Source: Acidobacteriota bacterium (GTDB taxonomy: Bacteria > Acidobacteriota > Terriglobia > Terriglobales > Acidobacteriaceae). From it: 64,000 nucleotides of DNA. The notes beneath the pieces were generated by a model, which ran no database searches, was not told where the DNA came from, and worked only from the letters and a program-made list of their open reading frames with translations. Every line of letters starts with the position of its first letter. Position 1 is the stretch's first letter. This document shows positions 37,020 to 47,094 of the stretch, one piece after another. The position numbers and the translations under genes are program-made. Location of the stretch: the NCBI GenBank assembly GCA_003225555.1, contig QIAM01000086.1, forward strand, positions 1 to 64,000, given 5' to 3'.

Positions 37020-38039
37020 GTGATACGCAGAGCGATGCTGCTTTTGCTGTGTGTTCTTCTGCCCCTTGGAGTATTTGGGCAAACCATCTTGAACGGAGCA
37101 GGTGCCACCTTTCCGAACCCCATCTATTCCAAATGGTTCAGCGAATACCACAAACTGCATCCGGATATTCAGATCAATTACCAACCAATTGGCAGCGGTG
37201 GCGGCATCCGGCAGGTCACTGAAGGGACAGTCGATTTTGGGGCGAGCGACATGCCGATGACGGATACTCAGCTCCAGGAAGCCAAAACCAAGCTGAAGAC
37301 TTCAATCCTTAATATTCCTACGGTCTTGGGGGCAGTTGTGCCGGCCTATAACATCCCGGGCGTGACGGGAGAGCTGAAATTTACGCCCGCAGTACTGGCG
37401 GGAATCTTTGTGGGCACGATCTCGAATTGGAATGACAAGGCAATCGCAGCTGCTAACCCCGGCGTGAACTTTCCCAACCAGGACATCATCGTTGTGCATC
37501 GCTCCGACGGGAGCGGTACGTCGTTTATCTGGACAGACTATCTTTCCAAAGTCAGCTCCGAGTGGAAGAATCAGGTGGGGAGCGGCACGTCCGTAAAGTG
37601 GCCCAAGGGACTTGGTGGCAAGGGCAACGAGGGAGTGGCAGGATCGATTCGGCAGCTATCGGGCTCGATCGGCTATGTCGAGTCGATCTACGCCGTACAG
37701 AACAAAATTCCCTACGGCAGCGTGCAGAATGCCGCAGGTGTTTTCCTCAAGGCGTCTCTGGAGAGCGTTACGGCAGCGGCGGCGTCGGCCCCGAAGATGG
37801 CGGCGGATTTCCGGGTTTCGATCACGAATGCACCTGGCAACGATTCTTATCCAATCTCGAGCTTTACCTGGGTGCTGATTCCGGCTCAGTCGAAGGATGC
37901 CGCCAAAGGCAAGATCCTGGCCGACTTCCTGAACTGGATGGTCGATGACGGCCAGAAAATGACAGCAGCCCTGACCTATGCACCGCTTCCCGAGGCTGTC
38001 GAGCAGAAAGTGAAGGAAGCCATCAAACAGGTCAAGTAG
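37020..38039 (+). CDS. pstS: Phosphate ABC transporter substrate-binding protein
   Basis: 339 residues; the GTG start is fixed by a perfect AGGAGG nine bases upstream. Signal peptide about 1-20 (MLLLLCVLLPLGVFGQ), then a PstS fold with the phosphate-binding loops: LNGAGATFPNPIYSKWF, YQPIGSGGGIRQ, VDFGASDMPM and VVHRSDGSGTSFIWTDYL. It captures inorganic phosphate in the periplasm and delivers it to PstCA. Unusually it is separated from pstCAB by the polyphosphate genes. A PHO-box-like repeat precedes it and a strong terminator follows, so it is likely a single-gene, phosphate-repressed unit. Confidence 0.96.
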   Translation: MIRRAMLLLLCVLLPLGVFGQTILNGAGATFPNPIYSKWFSEYHKLHPDIQINYQPIGSGGGIRQVTEGTVDFGASDMPMTDTQLQEAKTKLKTSILNIPTVLGAVVPAYNIPGVTGELKFTPAVLAGIFVGTISNWNDKAIAAANPGVNFPNQDIIVVHRSDGSGTSFIWTDYLSKVSSEWKNQVGSGTSVKWPKGLGGKGNEGVAGSIRQLSGSIGYVESIYAVQNKIPYGSVQNAAGVFLKASLESVTAAAASAPKMAADFRVSITNAPGNDSYPISSFTWVLIPAQSKDAAKGKILADFLNWMVDDGQKMTAALTYAPLPEAVEQKVKEAIKQVK

Positions 38040-38057
38040 CTCTCGTTTCGGGTCAGT

Positions 38058-38095
38058 GGGCGCCGCGATAATCCCGTGGCGCCCTTTTTGTTTTT
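38058..38095 (+). terminator. Rho-independent terminator of pstS
   Basis: GGGCGCC, a 13-base loop, GGCGCCC, then TTTTTGTTTTT, starting 18 bases after the pstS stop. Perfect 7-bp GC stem with a long T-run. Confidence 0.9.
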
Positions 38096-38318
38096 CATTA
38101 TGCCGTGCCGCTCAGAGGCGTTGCACTGCCAGCCTCGTGACCGATGTTCTATACTGAGAACTTCATGATGTTGTCGCCGGAGACTGTGGAAGGCCGCACG
38201 AAAGCATCATTTGCTTCTGAAGCGCCCGGACGGCTCGGAGATTAAGTGGATTACGAAACGAACTCCCATCAAAGATAAACCGCAGCACTAGCAGCGTAGA
38301 CCAGCACACGCACTCGTC
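38096..38318 (+). other. Leader region before ppk
   Basis: About 220 bases between the pstS terminator and ppk. It contains no PHO-box repeat. One stretch (about 38176-38291) is open in one frame and ends in a hydrophilic, protein-like KRPDGSEIKWITKRTPIKD, but no start codon with a ribosome binding site is present; a 26-codon ATG frame (38164) overlaps it. Both are left unannotated. Confidence 0.4.
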
Positions 38319-40478
38319 ATGGCTCGCATCTCACTCGACAGTCCTCAGTACTACTTCAATCGCGATATTTCATGGCTCGCCTTCAATCGGCGTGTGCTCG
38401 AAGAGGCCGAGGACGAGGGAAACCCGCTGCTGGAACGACTGAAGTTTCTTTCAATCTCGGCCAGCAATCTCGACGAATTCTTCGAAGTCCGAGTCGCGGC
38501 CATGATGCAGCAGATCGAGGACGGCTACAACGAGAGTGGTCCGGACGGACTTACGCTCGCGGAAAAGCGCGAGATCCTGGCCAAACTTACGCACGAATTC
38601 GTCGATGAACAGTATGACTGCTGGAATGCGCGCTTGCGCCCGGCGCTGGCGCAAAACGGAATCCGCGTACTGGGCCTGCACGAGCTTGAACCGGAGGCAC
38701 AGCGCTTCGTCGATCAATACTGCGAAAGAGAGCTCGATCCTCTGCTCACGCCCGTCACTGTAGATCCTGCGCACCCGTTTCCTCGCGTTATCAACAAAGC
38801 TCTTTGCCTCGGTTTTCTGCTCCGGCGCCGGCGTCGCTCGGCGTTGACTTATACGGGCGTGGTGGCTGTGCCCCGGGCTTTGCCGCGACTGGTGCCTCTG
38901 CCCTCCGAGGGCACTGCAGACTTCATTTTTCTTGCGGATCTGGTCGCACAGCACGCTGTGCGCATGTATCACGGTTACGACATCGTCTCCTCTGCGCCCT
39001 TCCGCGTAACCCGCAACAGCAATCTTTACTTGCAGGAGGAAGAGGCGCGCAGCTTGTTGGAATCGGTCCGGGCCGAGTTGCATAACCGGCGCAAGGGCGA
39101 CGCGGTTCGCATGGAGATCGAGGCTGACGCTGATCCGGAGATCATCGACCGCCTGAGCACGGTATTTGAGCTCGATCCCTGGCAAGTATTTCCGGTCAAT
39201 GGCCCGGTAAATCTGTCGAGGCTATTCAATATTTATGAGCAGGTGCAGCGTCCCGATCTCAAGTACCGCACGTATGCCCCACGCGAGTTGCGCCTTACCT
39301 CCAAGTCGAAGGACTTATTCGAAGAGCTCAGGCGGCACGACATTCTTCTGCACCATCCTTACGATTCCTACGATGCCGTAGTTTCGTTTATCGAGTCGGC
39401 GGCGGAAGACGACCGGGTGCTGTCGATCAAGCAGACGCTGTACCGCACCAGCGAGCATTCGTTGATTGTGCCGTCATTGATCGACGCCGCATCGCGCAAG
39501 GAAGTCACGGCCGTGATTGAACTGAAAGCGCGCTTCGATGAAGCTTCGAATATCCGCTGGGCACGCGATCTGGAGGATGCAGGAGTGCAGGTCTTCCACG
39601 GGCTGGTAGGTCTCAAGACCCATTGCAAGCTGTCTCTGCTGGTGCGGCGCGATCCCGACGGCGTGACTCGCAGCTATGCGCACATCGGCACCGGAAACTA
39701 CAACGCCTCAACAGCACGCATCTACACCGACCTCAGCTTGTTCACCGCCAACCCCGAAGTCACGCGTGCCGTCCACGACGTGTTCAGTTTCCTGACCGCT
39801 TATGCCGAAAATCCCAGCTACGAGCCGCTGCTGGTGGCGCCCCTCGATCTGGCGGAAAAGATCATCGCGCTGATCGATCGTGAAGCTGACTATGCGCGCC
39901 AGGGACTTCGGGCCCGCATTGTTGCCAAGATGAATGCGTTGCTCGACAAGAACGTCGTGCAAGCCCTGTACCGGGCATCGCAGGCCGGTGTGGAGATTGA
40001 TTTGATCGTCCGTGGCATTTGCGCCCTTCGACCTGGCGTGCGCGGAGTGAGCGATCATATTCGTGTCCGTAGCATTGTGGGAAGATTTTTGGAGCACAGC
40101 CGCATCTACTACTTCGCCAATGGTGGGGACGAGCAGATCTACATTGGCAGCGCCGACTGGATGGCGCGCAATCTCTACGAGCGGGTCGAGGTGCTCGTGC
40201 CTCTGCAGGATGAGTTACTGCGCGAGCGGGCGCACCACGAAATTCTGGATGCTTACCTCGCCGACAATCGCAAAGCGCGTATCCTGTTGCCGGACGGAAA
40301 TTACATCCGTGCATGGCAACCGGTGCGCGGCAAACGAAACCGCAAGGCGCCGGTGGGCACGGCTGCATTCAATGCCCAGGAATTTCTGATCCAGCTCGCT
40401 GAAGGAAAACAACCCGCTTTATCTCCCGCGAATCTGCTTTCTGGAACGCGCAAGATTCTGGTGGGAAAGGAACGATAA
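38319..40478 (+). CDS. ppk: Polyphosphate kinase 1
   Basis: 719 residues, full length for PPK1. The N-terminal domain starts with YYFNRDISWLAFNRRVLEEA and LKFLSISASNLDEFFEVRVA; the catalytic phospholipase-D-like domains contain the autophosphorylated His455 in YAHIGTGNYN and the second His region EHSRIYYFANGG. It reversibly transfers the gamma phosphate of ATP to polyphosphate. The sixA-like gene begins six bases after its stop, so they form one transcript. Confidence 0.96.
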   Translation: MARISLDSPQYYFNRDISWLAFNRRVLEEAEDEGNPLLERLKFLSISASNLDEFFEVRVAAMMQQIEDGYNESGPDGLTLAEKREILAKLTHEFVDEQYDCWNARLRPALAQNGIRVLGLHELEPEAQRFVDQYCERELDPLLTPVTVDPAHPFPRVINKALCLGFLLRRRRRSALTYTGVVAVPRALPRLVPLPSEGTADFIFLADLVAQHAVRMYHGYDIVSSAPFRVTRNSNLYLQEEEARSLLESVRAELHNRRKGDAVRMEIEADADPEIIDRLSTVFELDPWQVFPVNGPVNLSRLFNIYEQVQRPDLKYRTYAPRELRLTSKSKDLFEELRRHDILLHHPYDSYDAVVSFIESAAEDDRVLSIKQTLYRTSEHSLIVPSLIDAASRKEVTAVIELKARFDEASNIRWARDLEDAGVQVFHGLVGLKTHCKLSLLVRRDPDGVTRSYAHIGTGNYNASTARIYTDLSLFTANPEVTRAVHDVFSFLTAYAENPSYEPLLVAPLDLAEKIIALIDREADYARQGLRARIVAKMNALLDKNVVQALYRASQAGVEIDLIVRGICALRPGVRGVSDHIRVRSIVGRFLEHSRIYYFANGGDEQIYIGSADWMARNLYERVEVLVPLQDELLRERAHHEILDAYLADNRKARILLPDGNYIRAWQPVRGKRNRKAPVGTAAFNAQEFLIQLAEGKQPALSPANLLSGTRKILVGKER

Positions 40479-40484
40479 CCTGAA

Positions 40485-41015
40485 ATGATCCTTTACTTCC
40501 TGCGGCACGCCAGTGCCGGGCAGCATTTGATAAGTCCCAAGAAGGACGAGAAGCGCGCGCTCGACAAAGATGGCATCGAGCAGTGCGGCTACGTGGGACG
40601 GGCTCTGGTCGCCCTCGAGGTGCAGGTGGACGCAATTGTCTCGAGCCCGCTGAAACGCGCTACCCAAACGGCTTCACTGGTCGGCAATGAACTCGGGTAT
40701 GAAGGGAAAGTACAAATCGATGCCGGACTCCGTCCTGAAGGTTCCTTTGTCGATTTCCGTAAGCTGCTGGAAAAGTATGCACGGCAGGAAGCGATCATGG
40801 TTGTAGGGCACAATCCCAACCTGAGCCAGTTCCTCGGAACCGTCGTCAGCGATTCGGGCTGCGAGGCCTCGATAGAGTTGAAGAAAGGAGCCGTGGCCAA
40901 GGTGGAAATGCGTCGCAGCTCCGGAACGCTGCAGTGGTGTTTGACGCCGAAGCTGGTCCGTGCCCTTTACGACACCGCTGTAGAAAGCTCGCGTCCAAGA
41001 ACCTCACGGAAATAG
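40485..41015 (+). CDS. sixA: SixA-like phosphohistidine phosphatase
   Basis: 176 residues. Histidine-phosphatase superfamily: catalytic FLRHASAG (RHG variant) at residues 4-11, SSPLKRATQTA, and the second His in MVVGHNPNLS. SixA enzymes remove phosphate from phosphohistidine, in E. coli from the PTS/ArcB system. Here it follows ppk, an enzyme that forms a phosphohistidine intermediate, a suggestive but unproven link. AAAGGA inside the end of ppk serves as ribosome binding site. Its last 49 bases overlap the convergent ppx gene. Confidence 0.92.
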   Translation: MILYFLRHASAGQHLISPKKDEKRALDKDGIEQCGYVGRALVALEVQVDAIVSSPLKRATQTASLVGNELGYEGKVQIDAGLRPEGSFVDFRKLLEKYARQEAIMVVGHNPNLSQFLGTVVSDSGCEASIELKKGAVAKVEMRRSSGTLQWCLTPKLVRALYDTAVESSRPRTSRK

Positions 41016-42499
41016 GCGCAGTCCTTTTCGATTGCCCATAGTTCCAGATCCACTCCCATGCGCCGGCGGGGAACCAGCGTTAATCGAACATCAGCCGCGC
41101 GCAATGCCACCCGCACTTTCTGCACGGCGCGGCTACGGCCCAGATTGAGGGAGCGCGCCAGGCGCAAGATCAGAATTGCCTTCTGCACTCCGGCACGCTC
41201 GGCGGGATCGAGGGCTTTCATCGGTCCGTCTTCGACCGTGGGGCGCGACTTTCCCAGGTAGCGCGCAATCGCCGCGATAATGCGCCGCTGCTGCGGCGTG
41301 TAGCCGAGAATCTCCGAGTTCGAGATGATGTAGTGGGTATGCCGGTGGCGGCCGGTTCGGTTTACGTAGTCCCCAACTTCGTAGAGCATGGCCGCCGCTG
41401 AGATCCACTGCCGGTATTCAGGAGGCAGCCGGTGCACGCGGCGTAAGGCGGTAAACAGGAACACCGCCGCGTCGCGAACATCCAGGGCGTGCTTGCGGTC
41501 GACGCGGTAATGGGTGACCGCCCTGGTGATCGACTCCCAGCGTTCCGACTCAATCTGGCGGCCAGATCGGGTGCTGTGATCGTATTCGGCGGCCATCTGC
41601 GCAAGGATGCCGTCCCGGAGCCCCAGAGGGGAGAAGCGGAAGCCCTTCAACCGGCAGCGGTCCATGAGTTCGTAGTACACCATGGCTCCGGCCACGATGA
41701 TTTCGGCACGCCTCGGTCCGATGCCTTCGATTTTGCGGCGCTCGGCGACAGGAAGGCGCGCCAGTCGCTTGGCGATGCGGCTCATCTCGGCGCGCGAGAC
41801 TGCGGGCCTTCCGCGGCTAGAGCTATTTTTTCGGAGATGAGCGGCCGTGGCAGCGAGAGCGGCGGCAGTCCCCGAGGTCGCGATGACGTTCTTGACCCGG
41901 GCGGCCACGATGCGCGAAGTGATGCGCCCGACTTCCCGCGCGATAAACCCGCTCAACCGCTTCAGTTCGCCCTTTCGCGGTGGATCATGGCCGAGAAACT
42001 CGTCGGTCAGGCGGACCGCTCCCAGCGGCAAGCTGACCGTATCGTGAATCTGGCCGCTTCGGGAGACAGTGAGCTCACAGCTGCCCCCACCGAGATCAAT
42101 CATCAGCGTGGGCGAACTGTCGACGCGTCCGCTGGACACTAGACCCAGGTGAATCAGACGGGCTTCTTCCAAACCGGAGATGATCTCAACTCGCCAGCCG
42201 GTTGCCGAACGCACCCATTCGAGGAAGGCTTGCGAGTTACGAGCATCTCGCAGGGCACTGGTGGCTACGACGCGCACCGTGTCGGTCGCTACCTGCTGCG
42301 TCGCGCGGTGAAAGCGCCGCAAGACCTTGACGGTTTCGGCCATCGAGTCCGGCGTAAGAAAGCCGGAACGAAAGACCCCTTCTCCAAGGCGGGTGACCTC
42401 GCGGTCTTCGTGGATGGAACGAAGCCGATGCCCCTGCAGGCGCGCAATCTTCAATCGAACGGAGTTGGAGCCGATGTCGACCGCGGCAAAGGTGGGCAT
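40967..42499 (-). CDS. ppx: Exopolyphosphatase / pppGpp phosphohydrolase
   Basis: 510 residues. Actin-like ATPase fold: VDIGSNSVRLKIARL at the start, phosphate-2 motif MIDLGGGSCELTVSRSG, and VIATSGTAAALA. The C-terminal half (about 310-505) is an HD-type helical domain as in long Ppx/GppA enzymes. It releases phosphate from the ends of polyphosphate, and some members also hydrolyse pppGpp. It is convergent with ppk-sixA (49-base overlap at the 3' ends) and is preceded on its own strand by the CHAD gene. Confidence 0.95.
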   Translation of the reverse strand: MPTFAAVDIGSNSVRLKIARLQGHRLRSIHEDREVTRLGEGVFRSGFLTPDSMAETVKVLRRFHRATQQVATDTVRVVATSALRDARNSQAFLEWVRSATGWRVEIISGLEEARLIHLGLVSSGRVDSSPTLMIDLGGGSCELTVSRSGQIHDTVSLPLGAVRLTDEFLGHDPPRKGELKRLSGFIAREVGRITSRIVAARVKNVIATSGTAAALAATAAHLRKNSSSRGRPAVSRAEMSRIAKRLARLPVAERRKIEGIGPRRAEIIVAGAMVYYELMDRCRLKGFRFSPLGLRDGILAQMAAEYDHSTRSGRQIESERWESITRAVTHYRVDRKHALDVRDAAVFLFTALRRVHRLPPEYRQWISAAAMLYEVGDYVNRTGRHRHTHYIISNSEILGYTPQQRRIIAAIARYLGKSRPTVEDGPMKALDPAERAGVQKAILILRLARSLNLGRSRAVQKVRVALRAADVRLTLVPRRRMGVDLELWAIEKDCAYFREVLGRELSTAVS

Positions 42500-42570
42500 G
42501 TCGAAGCCTCACAGTTTACACGGCAGAATGGCGGATCGTCATGACTTTTAGGGACTATGATTTTTGGGGA

Positions 42571-43431
42571 CTACGCTGCGGTAGTCGCGCGCAGGGCCAG
42601 GGAAGGCTTCACATTGCGTTTCTGGGGGCCAGGTTCTTTTGCGTCAGCGAGGGAACCTGATGCGGGTTTAGCCGAACCGGATGTGGCGAGCACCGCTACC
42701 GCCCGACGGGATTTCGATCCGGTTACATTGCGGAGCACGGCCAGCAGGGAAGAATGCGGCAGCTCTTCCAGTCGACTGGCCGCATTCTGAGTCAGCATCA
42801 GCCAATCGTGCCAGTCGCCGAGTGCATCCTGCACGCGGCGGAGCTGCACGAGGAATCGGTCCGCTTCAGGAGATTTGGCAGCGTACTCAGCCGTATAGCG
42901 CGCCCGTTTGATGAGGATGCGGTACTGATGGAGCAATTCATCCGAGGGAGAGCCCTCCGGACGCGTCGCCTTTTGCAGCATCTTTTTCGCGGTTGCCAGC
43001 GGATCGCGAGCTGCATCGAGGTTCAGTTCCATGCTGGCTCGCTTCAGCCGTTGACGAATCTCGCGGATCATCTCCTTGTCCAGCGCCTTACGCAACTTCT
43101 TGTCATGCTCGGCACGAAGTTCGATCAGGCTCTGCATGAGTAACGTCTTGCGCCTGGGCTCCTGCGGAGTCTTAAGGCTGCGTAAGGCAGACAGCTGAAC
43201 ATCCAGGTCTCGAACCTTTCCCGCACGCTTGCGAATCCTGGTTAACAGCTTCAGCAGCTTTTTCTGGTTGCGATCCCGTTGAGGGAGCAAATCTTCGAGC
43301 AGGGTCTGAAGGCGCCGAGTGCCGGTGCGGAAGCTGTGAACGCTCTCGGGTTGCCGCTCCGATGAGAGCGTTACCAACTCCCGTTCGAGCTTCGTGAAAA
43401 CGAAGCGTGTCCGCTCTGGCGTAATCGGCAT
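42571..43431 (-). CDS. CHAD domain protein (polyphosphate binding)
   Basis: 286 residues from ATG 43431; a TTG 48 bases earlier is the open-frame limit but has no better context. The CHAD fold is all-helical with rows of conserved Arg/Lys/His: VHSFRTGTRRLQTLLEDLL, RKRAGKVRDLDVQLSAL, and LHQYRILIKRARYTAEYAA. CHAD domains are known to bind polyphosphate through this basic surface and often localise to polyphosphate granules. Its place between ppx and pst genes agrees. The C-terminus (about 250-286) is a variable Ser/Ala/Lys tail. Confidence 0.9.
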   Translation of the reverse strand: MPITPERTRFVFTKLERELVTLSSERQPESVHSFRTGTRRLQTLLEDLLPQRDRNQKKLLKLLTRIRKRAGKVRDLDVQLSALRSLKTPQEPRRKTLLMQSLIELRAEHDKKLRKALDKEMIREIRQRLKRASMELNLDAARDPLATAKKMLQKATRPEGSPSDELLHQYRILIKRARYTAEYAAKSPEADRFLVQLRRVQDALGDWHDWLMLTQNAASRLEELPHSSLLAVLRNVTGSKSRRAVAVLATSGSAKPASGSLADAKEPGPQKRNVKPSLALRATTAA

Positions 43432-43555
43432 AACAGAATGGAATGTCGGGGAACGAAAAGATACAGGCTTACTCAGCAAAACGCAACCGGCACAACAGTG
43501 CCAGCGTGGAATTCTAGCGCTGACGTGATCGCGATTCCTGGAAAAAGCAAAATCA

Positions 43556-43573
43556 TTTTAACACCAATGTAAC
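43556..43573 (+). promoter_or_regulatory. PHO-box-like direct repeat before pstC
   Basis: TTTTAAC-ACCA-ATGTAAC, two 7-base units with 11-base period, ending 25 bases before the pstC start. Its units match those before pstS (TTGTAAC, CTGTAAC) in the GTAAC/TTAAC half. The short distance to the gene fits a promoter-proximal activator site with a short leader. Confidence 0.65.
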
Positions 43574-43598
43574 AAGTCTCTGCTACGGTGAGGGGCGA

Positions 43599-44633
43599 AT
43601 GGCCAATCGTGCATTTCGCCGGCCTGATATGCTGCGTCCGCAAGCTGTTGCACAGACGAAGGTTACAGCCGCACCGGTCGCGCGGACTACGCCCCTCCTG
43701 GACGCTTCGGGGGGAGAATTCCTGGATCGCATCTTCTGGTTTGCCATGCTGGCTTGTGGCTTGGCCGTACTCGGCATCCTAGTGCTGATTGTCTACGAGC
43801 TGGTCCTGCGCTCGGGACTCTCATGGCACGCATTCGGCTTCAAATTCTTTGTCGGGCGGGATTGGGATCCAGTGAACGAGCAGTTTGCCGCGTTGCCCTT
43901 CGTCTACGGAACGCTGGTCTCATCGCTGCTTGCCCTGACCATTGCCGTTCCGCTGGCCGTGGGCGTCGCGGTCTTTACCACAGAGATGTGCCCGCGAGCC
44001 CTGCGCGGTCCTCTATCGTTCTTCGTAGAGTTGCTGGCCGCAATCCCCAGCGTGATTTACGGGCTGTGGGCAATCTTCGTTCTCGTACCGATCTTGACGC
44101 GTTACGTAGATCCTTTCCTGAGTAAAACCCTGGGTTGGACGGGCCTGTTTGCGGGACCATCGTTCGGCTATTCCATGTTCGCCGCCGGTATAATCCTGGC
44201 GATCATGATCATCCCGATTATTTCTTCCATTGCTCGCGAAGTGCTGATGGTAGTACCACAGCATCAGCGGGAGGCTGCACTGGCATTGGGCGCCACGCGC
44301 TGGGAAATGATTCGGATTGGCGTGCTTCGGAACGCGCGCGCGGGCATCATGGGCGCGATCATCCTGGGACTTGGGCGTGCGTTGGGCGAGACCATGGCGG
44401 TCACCATGGTGATTGGAAATCGTCCGGAAATTGCGAAATCCCTGCTGGCTCCCGGCTACACTATGGCCAGCGTGCTGGCGAACGAATTCAGCGAGGCGAC
44501 CGGAAATGTCTATCTCTCGGCGCTAATCGAAATCGGACTTGCTTTGTTTCTTGTTACGATCGTGGTAAACGCGTTGGCGCGATTCCTGGTTTGGACCGTC
44601 ACCCGCGGCCAGCCTGCGAGGGCCCGTGCCTGA
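43599..44633 (+). CDS. pstC: Phosphate ABC transporter permease PstC
   Basis: 344 residues, six membrane helices after a cytoplasmic N-terminal stretch of about 40 residues. The permease signature REAALALGATRWEMIRIGVL faces PstB; FVYGTLVSSLLALTIAVPLAVGVAVF is the typical first helix pair. GAGGGG lies just before the ATG. Overlaps pstA by eight bases. With PstA it forms the phosphate channel. Confidence 0.96.
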   Translation: MANRAFRRPDMLRPQAVAQTKVTAAPVARTTPLLDASGGEFLDRIFWFAMLACGLAVLGILVLIVYELVLRSGLSWHAFGFKFFVGRDWDPVNEQFAALPFVYGTLVSSLLALTIAVPLAVGVAVFTTEMCPRALRGPLSFFVELLAAIPSVIYGLWAIFVLVPILTRYVDPFLSKTLGWTGLFAGPSFGYSMFAAGIILAIMIIPIISSIAREVLMVVPQHQREAALALGATRWEMIRIGVLRNARAGIMGAIILGLGRALGETMAVTMVIGNRPEIAKSLLAPGYTMASVLANEFSEATGNVYLSALIEIGLALFLVTIVVNALARFLVWTVTRGQPARARA

Positions 44634-45510
44634 GACTCCAAATGTCGCCGCACCGTATTCCGTTCCGCCCATCAGCTGGGGGCGGAGGATCACGGATCAC
44701 ATGATGACGGGCGTTGCCGTGTTTACCGTCCTCCTGGTGCTCCTGCCGCTGGTCGCGATCTTCGGCTATCTTGTCTACCGGGGCGTAGGATCGATCAACT
44801 GGGCTTTCCTGACGCAGACTCCAAAACCGGTGGGAGAACCTGGCGGAGGGATGGCGAATGCGATTGTGGGGTCGGCATTCATCCTCGGCATTGCCAGCAT
44901 TCTTGGCGTGCCGATCGGAGTCGGTGCCGGTATCTACCTTGCGGAGTTTGGCCGCCACCGTTTCGGCGATGCGATTCGCTTTACGGCGGACGTGCTGAAT
45001 GGCGTTCCTTCGATTGTGATCGGCATTGTGGCGTATTCGATCGTCGTTTTGTACCAGAGGCACTTCTCGGCGCTGGCCGGCGGAGTAGCGCTGGCGATCA
45101 TGATGATCCCCACCATCACCCGCACGACGGAGGAGATGCTCCTGCTCGTTCCCCAGGCCCTGCGCGAGGCCTCGTACGGGCTCGGCATTCCACGCTGGCG
45201 GACTACGCTGTCCATCACGTTGCGGACTGCGACGTCCGGCGTGATCACCGGAATCATGCTGGCCTTCGCCCGAGTTGCCGGCGAGACTGCGCCGCTGCTG
45301 TTCACCGCGTTCGGCAACCAATACTGGAATTTACACGCGGAGCAGCCTACGGCAGCTTTGCCGCTGCAGATCTACGTCTATGCCAATTCGCCCTACGATG
45401 ACTGGCACCGCCAGGCGTGGGCGGGATCGTTCGTGCTCATCATTCTGATTGTCAGCGCGGTGTCCGCCGTCCGATTCGCCGTGCGCCGCGGGACCTTTGG
45501 GGCGGCCTGA
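44626..45510 (+). CDS. pstA: Phosphate ABC transporter permease PstA
   Basis: 294 residues from GTG 44626, inside the end of pstC (eight-base overlap, translational coupling). Six membrane helices and the inner-membrane component motif REASYGLGIPRWRTTLSITL; PSIVIGIVAYSIVVL and VAGETAPLLFTAFG are characteristic of PstA. The stop is followed after three bases by pstB. Confidence 0.96.
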   Translation: MPETPNVAAPYSVPPISWGRRITDHMMTGVAVFTVLLVLLPLVAIFGYLVYRGVGSINWAFLTQTPKPVGEPGGGMANAIVGSAFILGIASILGVPIGVGAGIYLAEFGRHRFGDAIRFTADVLNGVPSIVIGIVAYSIVVLYQRHFSALAGGVALAIMMIPTITRTTEEMLLLVPQALREASYGLGIPRWRTTLSITLRTATSGVITGIMLAFARVAGETAPLLFTAFGNQYWNLHAEQPTAALPLQIYVYANSPYDDWHRQAWAGSFVLIILIVSAVSAVRFAVRRGTFGAA

Positions 45511-45513
45511 TTT

Positions 45514-46271
<758 letters not shown>

Positions 46272-46272
<1 letters not shown>

Positions 46273-46985
46273 TGCGTACGCGTTTTCAGCAGGGGCTCGA
46301 CGATCTGCGGCAGAAGTTGCTTCGCATGGGCGGATTGGCGGAGCAGGCGGTGGACCGCGCGCGTCAGGCGTACGTGGAGCGCGATCTCACACGCTGCCAG
46401 ATGGTGCTGGAAGGCGAGAGCCTGATCAACACGGCTGAGCGCGAGATCGACGAGGCAGCCTTCGACCTGCTCGCGATGCAGCAGCCCATGGCGGTTGATC
46501 TCCGCTTCATTCTCGCCGTTACGAAGATCAACTCCGACCTCGAGCGCGTTGGCGATCAGGCGGTAAATATCGCCGAGCGCGTGATGGACATGGTGGAGCT
46601 TCCCGCTACCGATTTACCGGTAGATATTGCACGAATGGGCGCAGCCGTAAGTGCTATGGTTCGCCGGGCTCTAGAGTCGTTTATTGAAGGAAAAGTTGAA
46701 CTTGCTCAAGCCGTGCTCGAAATGGACAGCGTGATTGATCGCATGCGCGACGACGCCTTCATCCAGCTGGTAAAGACGATGAATGCCAGGCCCGAGGCTG
46801 TCCGTCAGGCACTGGATGCGCTGCTGGTCGCGCGCAATCTGGAGCGCGTCGCCGACCATGCCACGAACATTGCCGAGGACGTCATCTTCTGGGTGCAGGG
46901 AGCCGATGTCCGCCACAACGTGCAGACCGAAGGCCACGAGACGCCAGAGTCATCGCAGGCATCATCCAAGCCCACTCACACATAA
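46272..46985 (+). CDS. phoU: Phosphate transport regulator PhoU
   Basis: 237 residues: two repeated three-helix bundles with the metal-binding DLRFILAVTKINSDLERVGDQAVNIAE motif region (about residues 75-100) and its second copy LVARNLERVADHATNIAED (about 185-205). PhoU represses the PhoR-PhoB system when phosphate is plentiful through contact with PstB. Last gene of the pstCAB-phoU operon; no phoB or phoR is in the window. Confidence 0.96.
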
Positions 46986-47094
46986 ACGCATGCCGGTGCC
47001 GTCCTGCAAGGGTGCCTGCTAGCCTTTGACCCTCAACCGGAGTTTGCAGTACGCTCGTCACCTCCTCAATCTCTTCTGTCTCATCGGAGGCTTC

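Noticed and set aside
38160-38291. Small gene between pstS and ppk
   Set aside because: The protein-like stretch has no start codon with a ribosome binding site and the ATG frame is only 26 codons; it might be a remnant.
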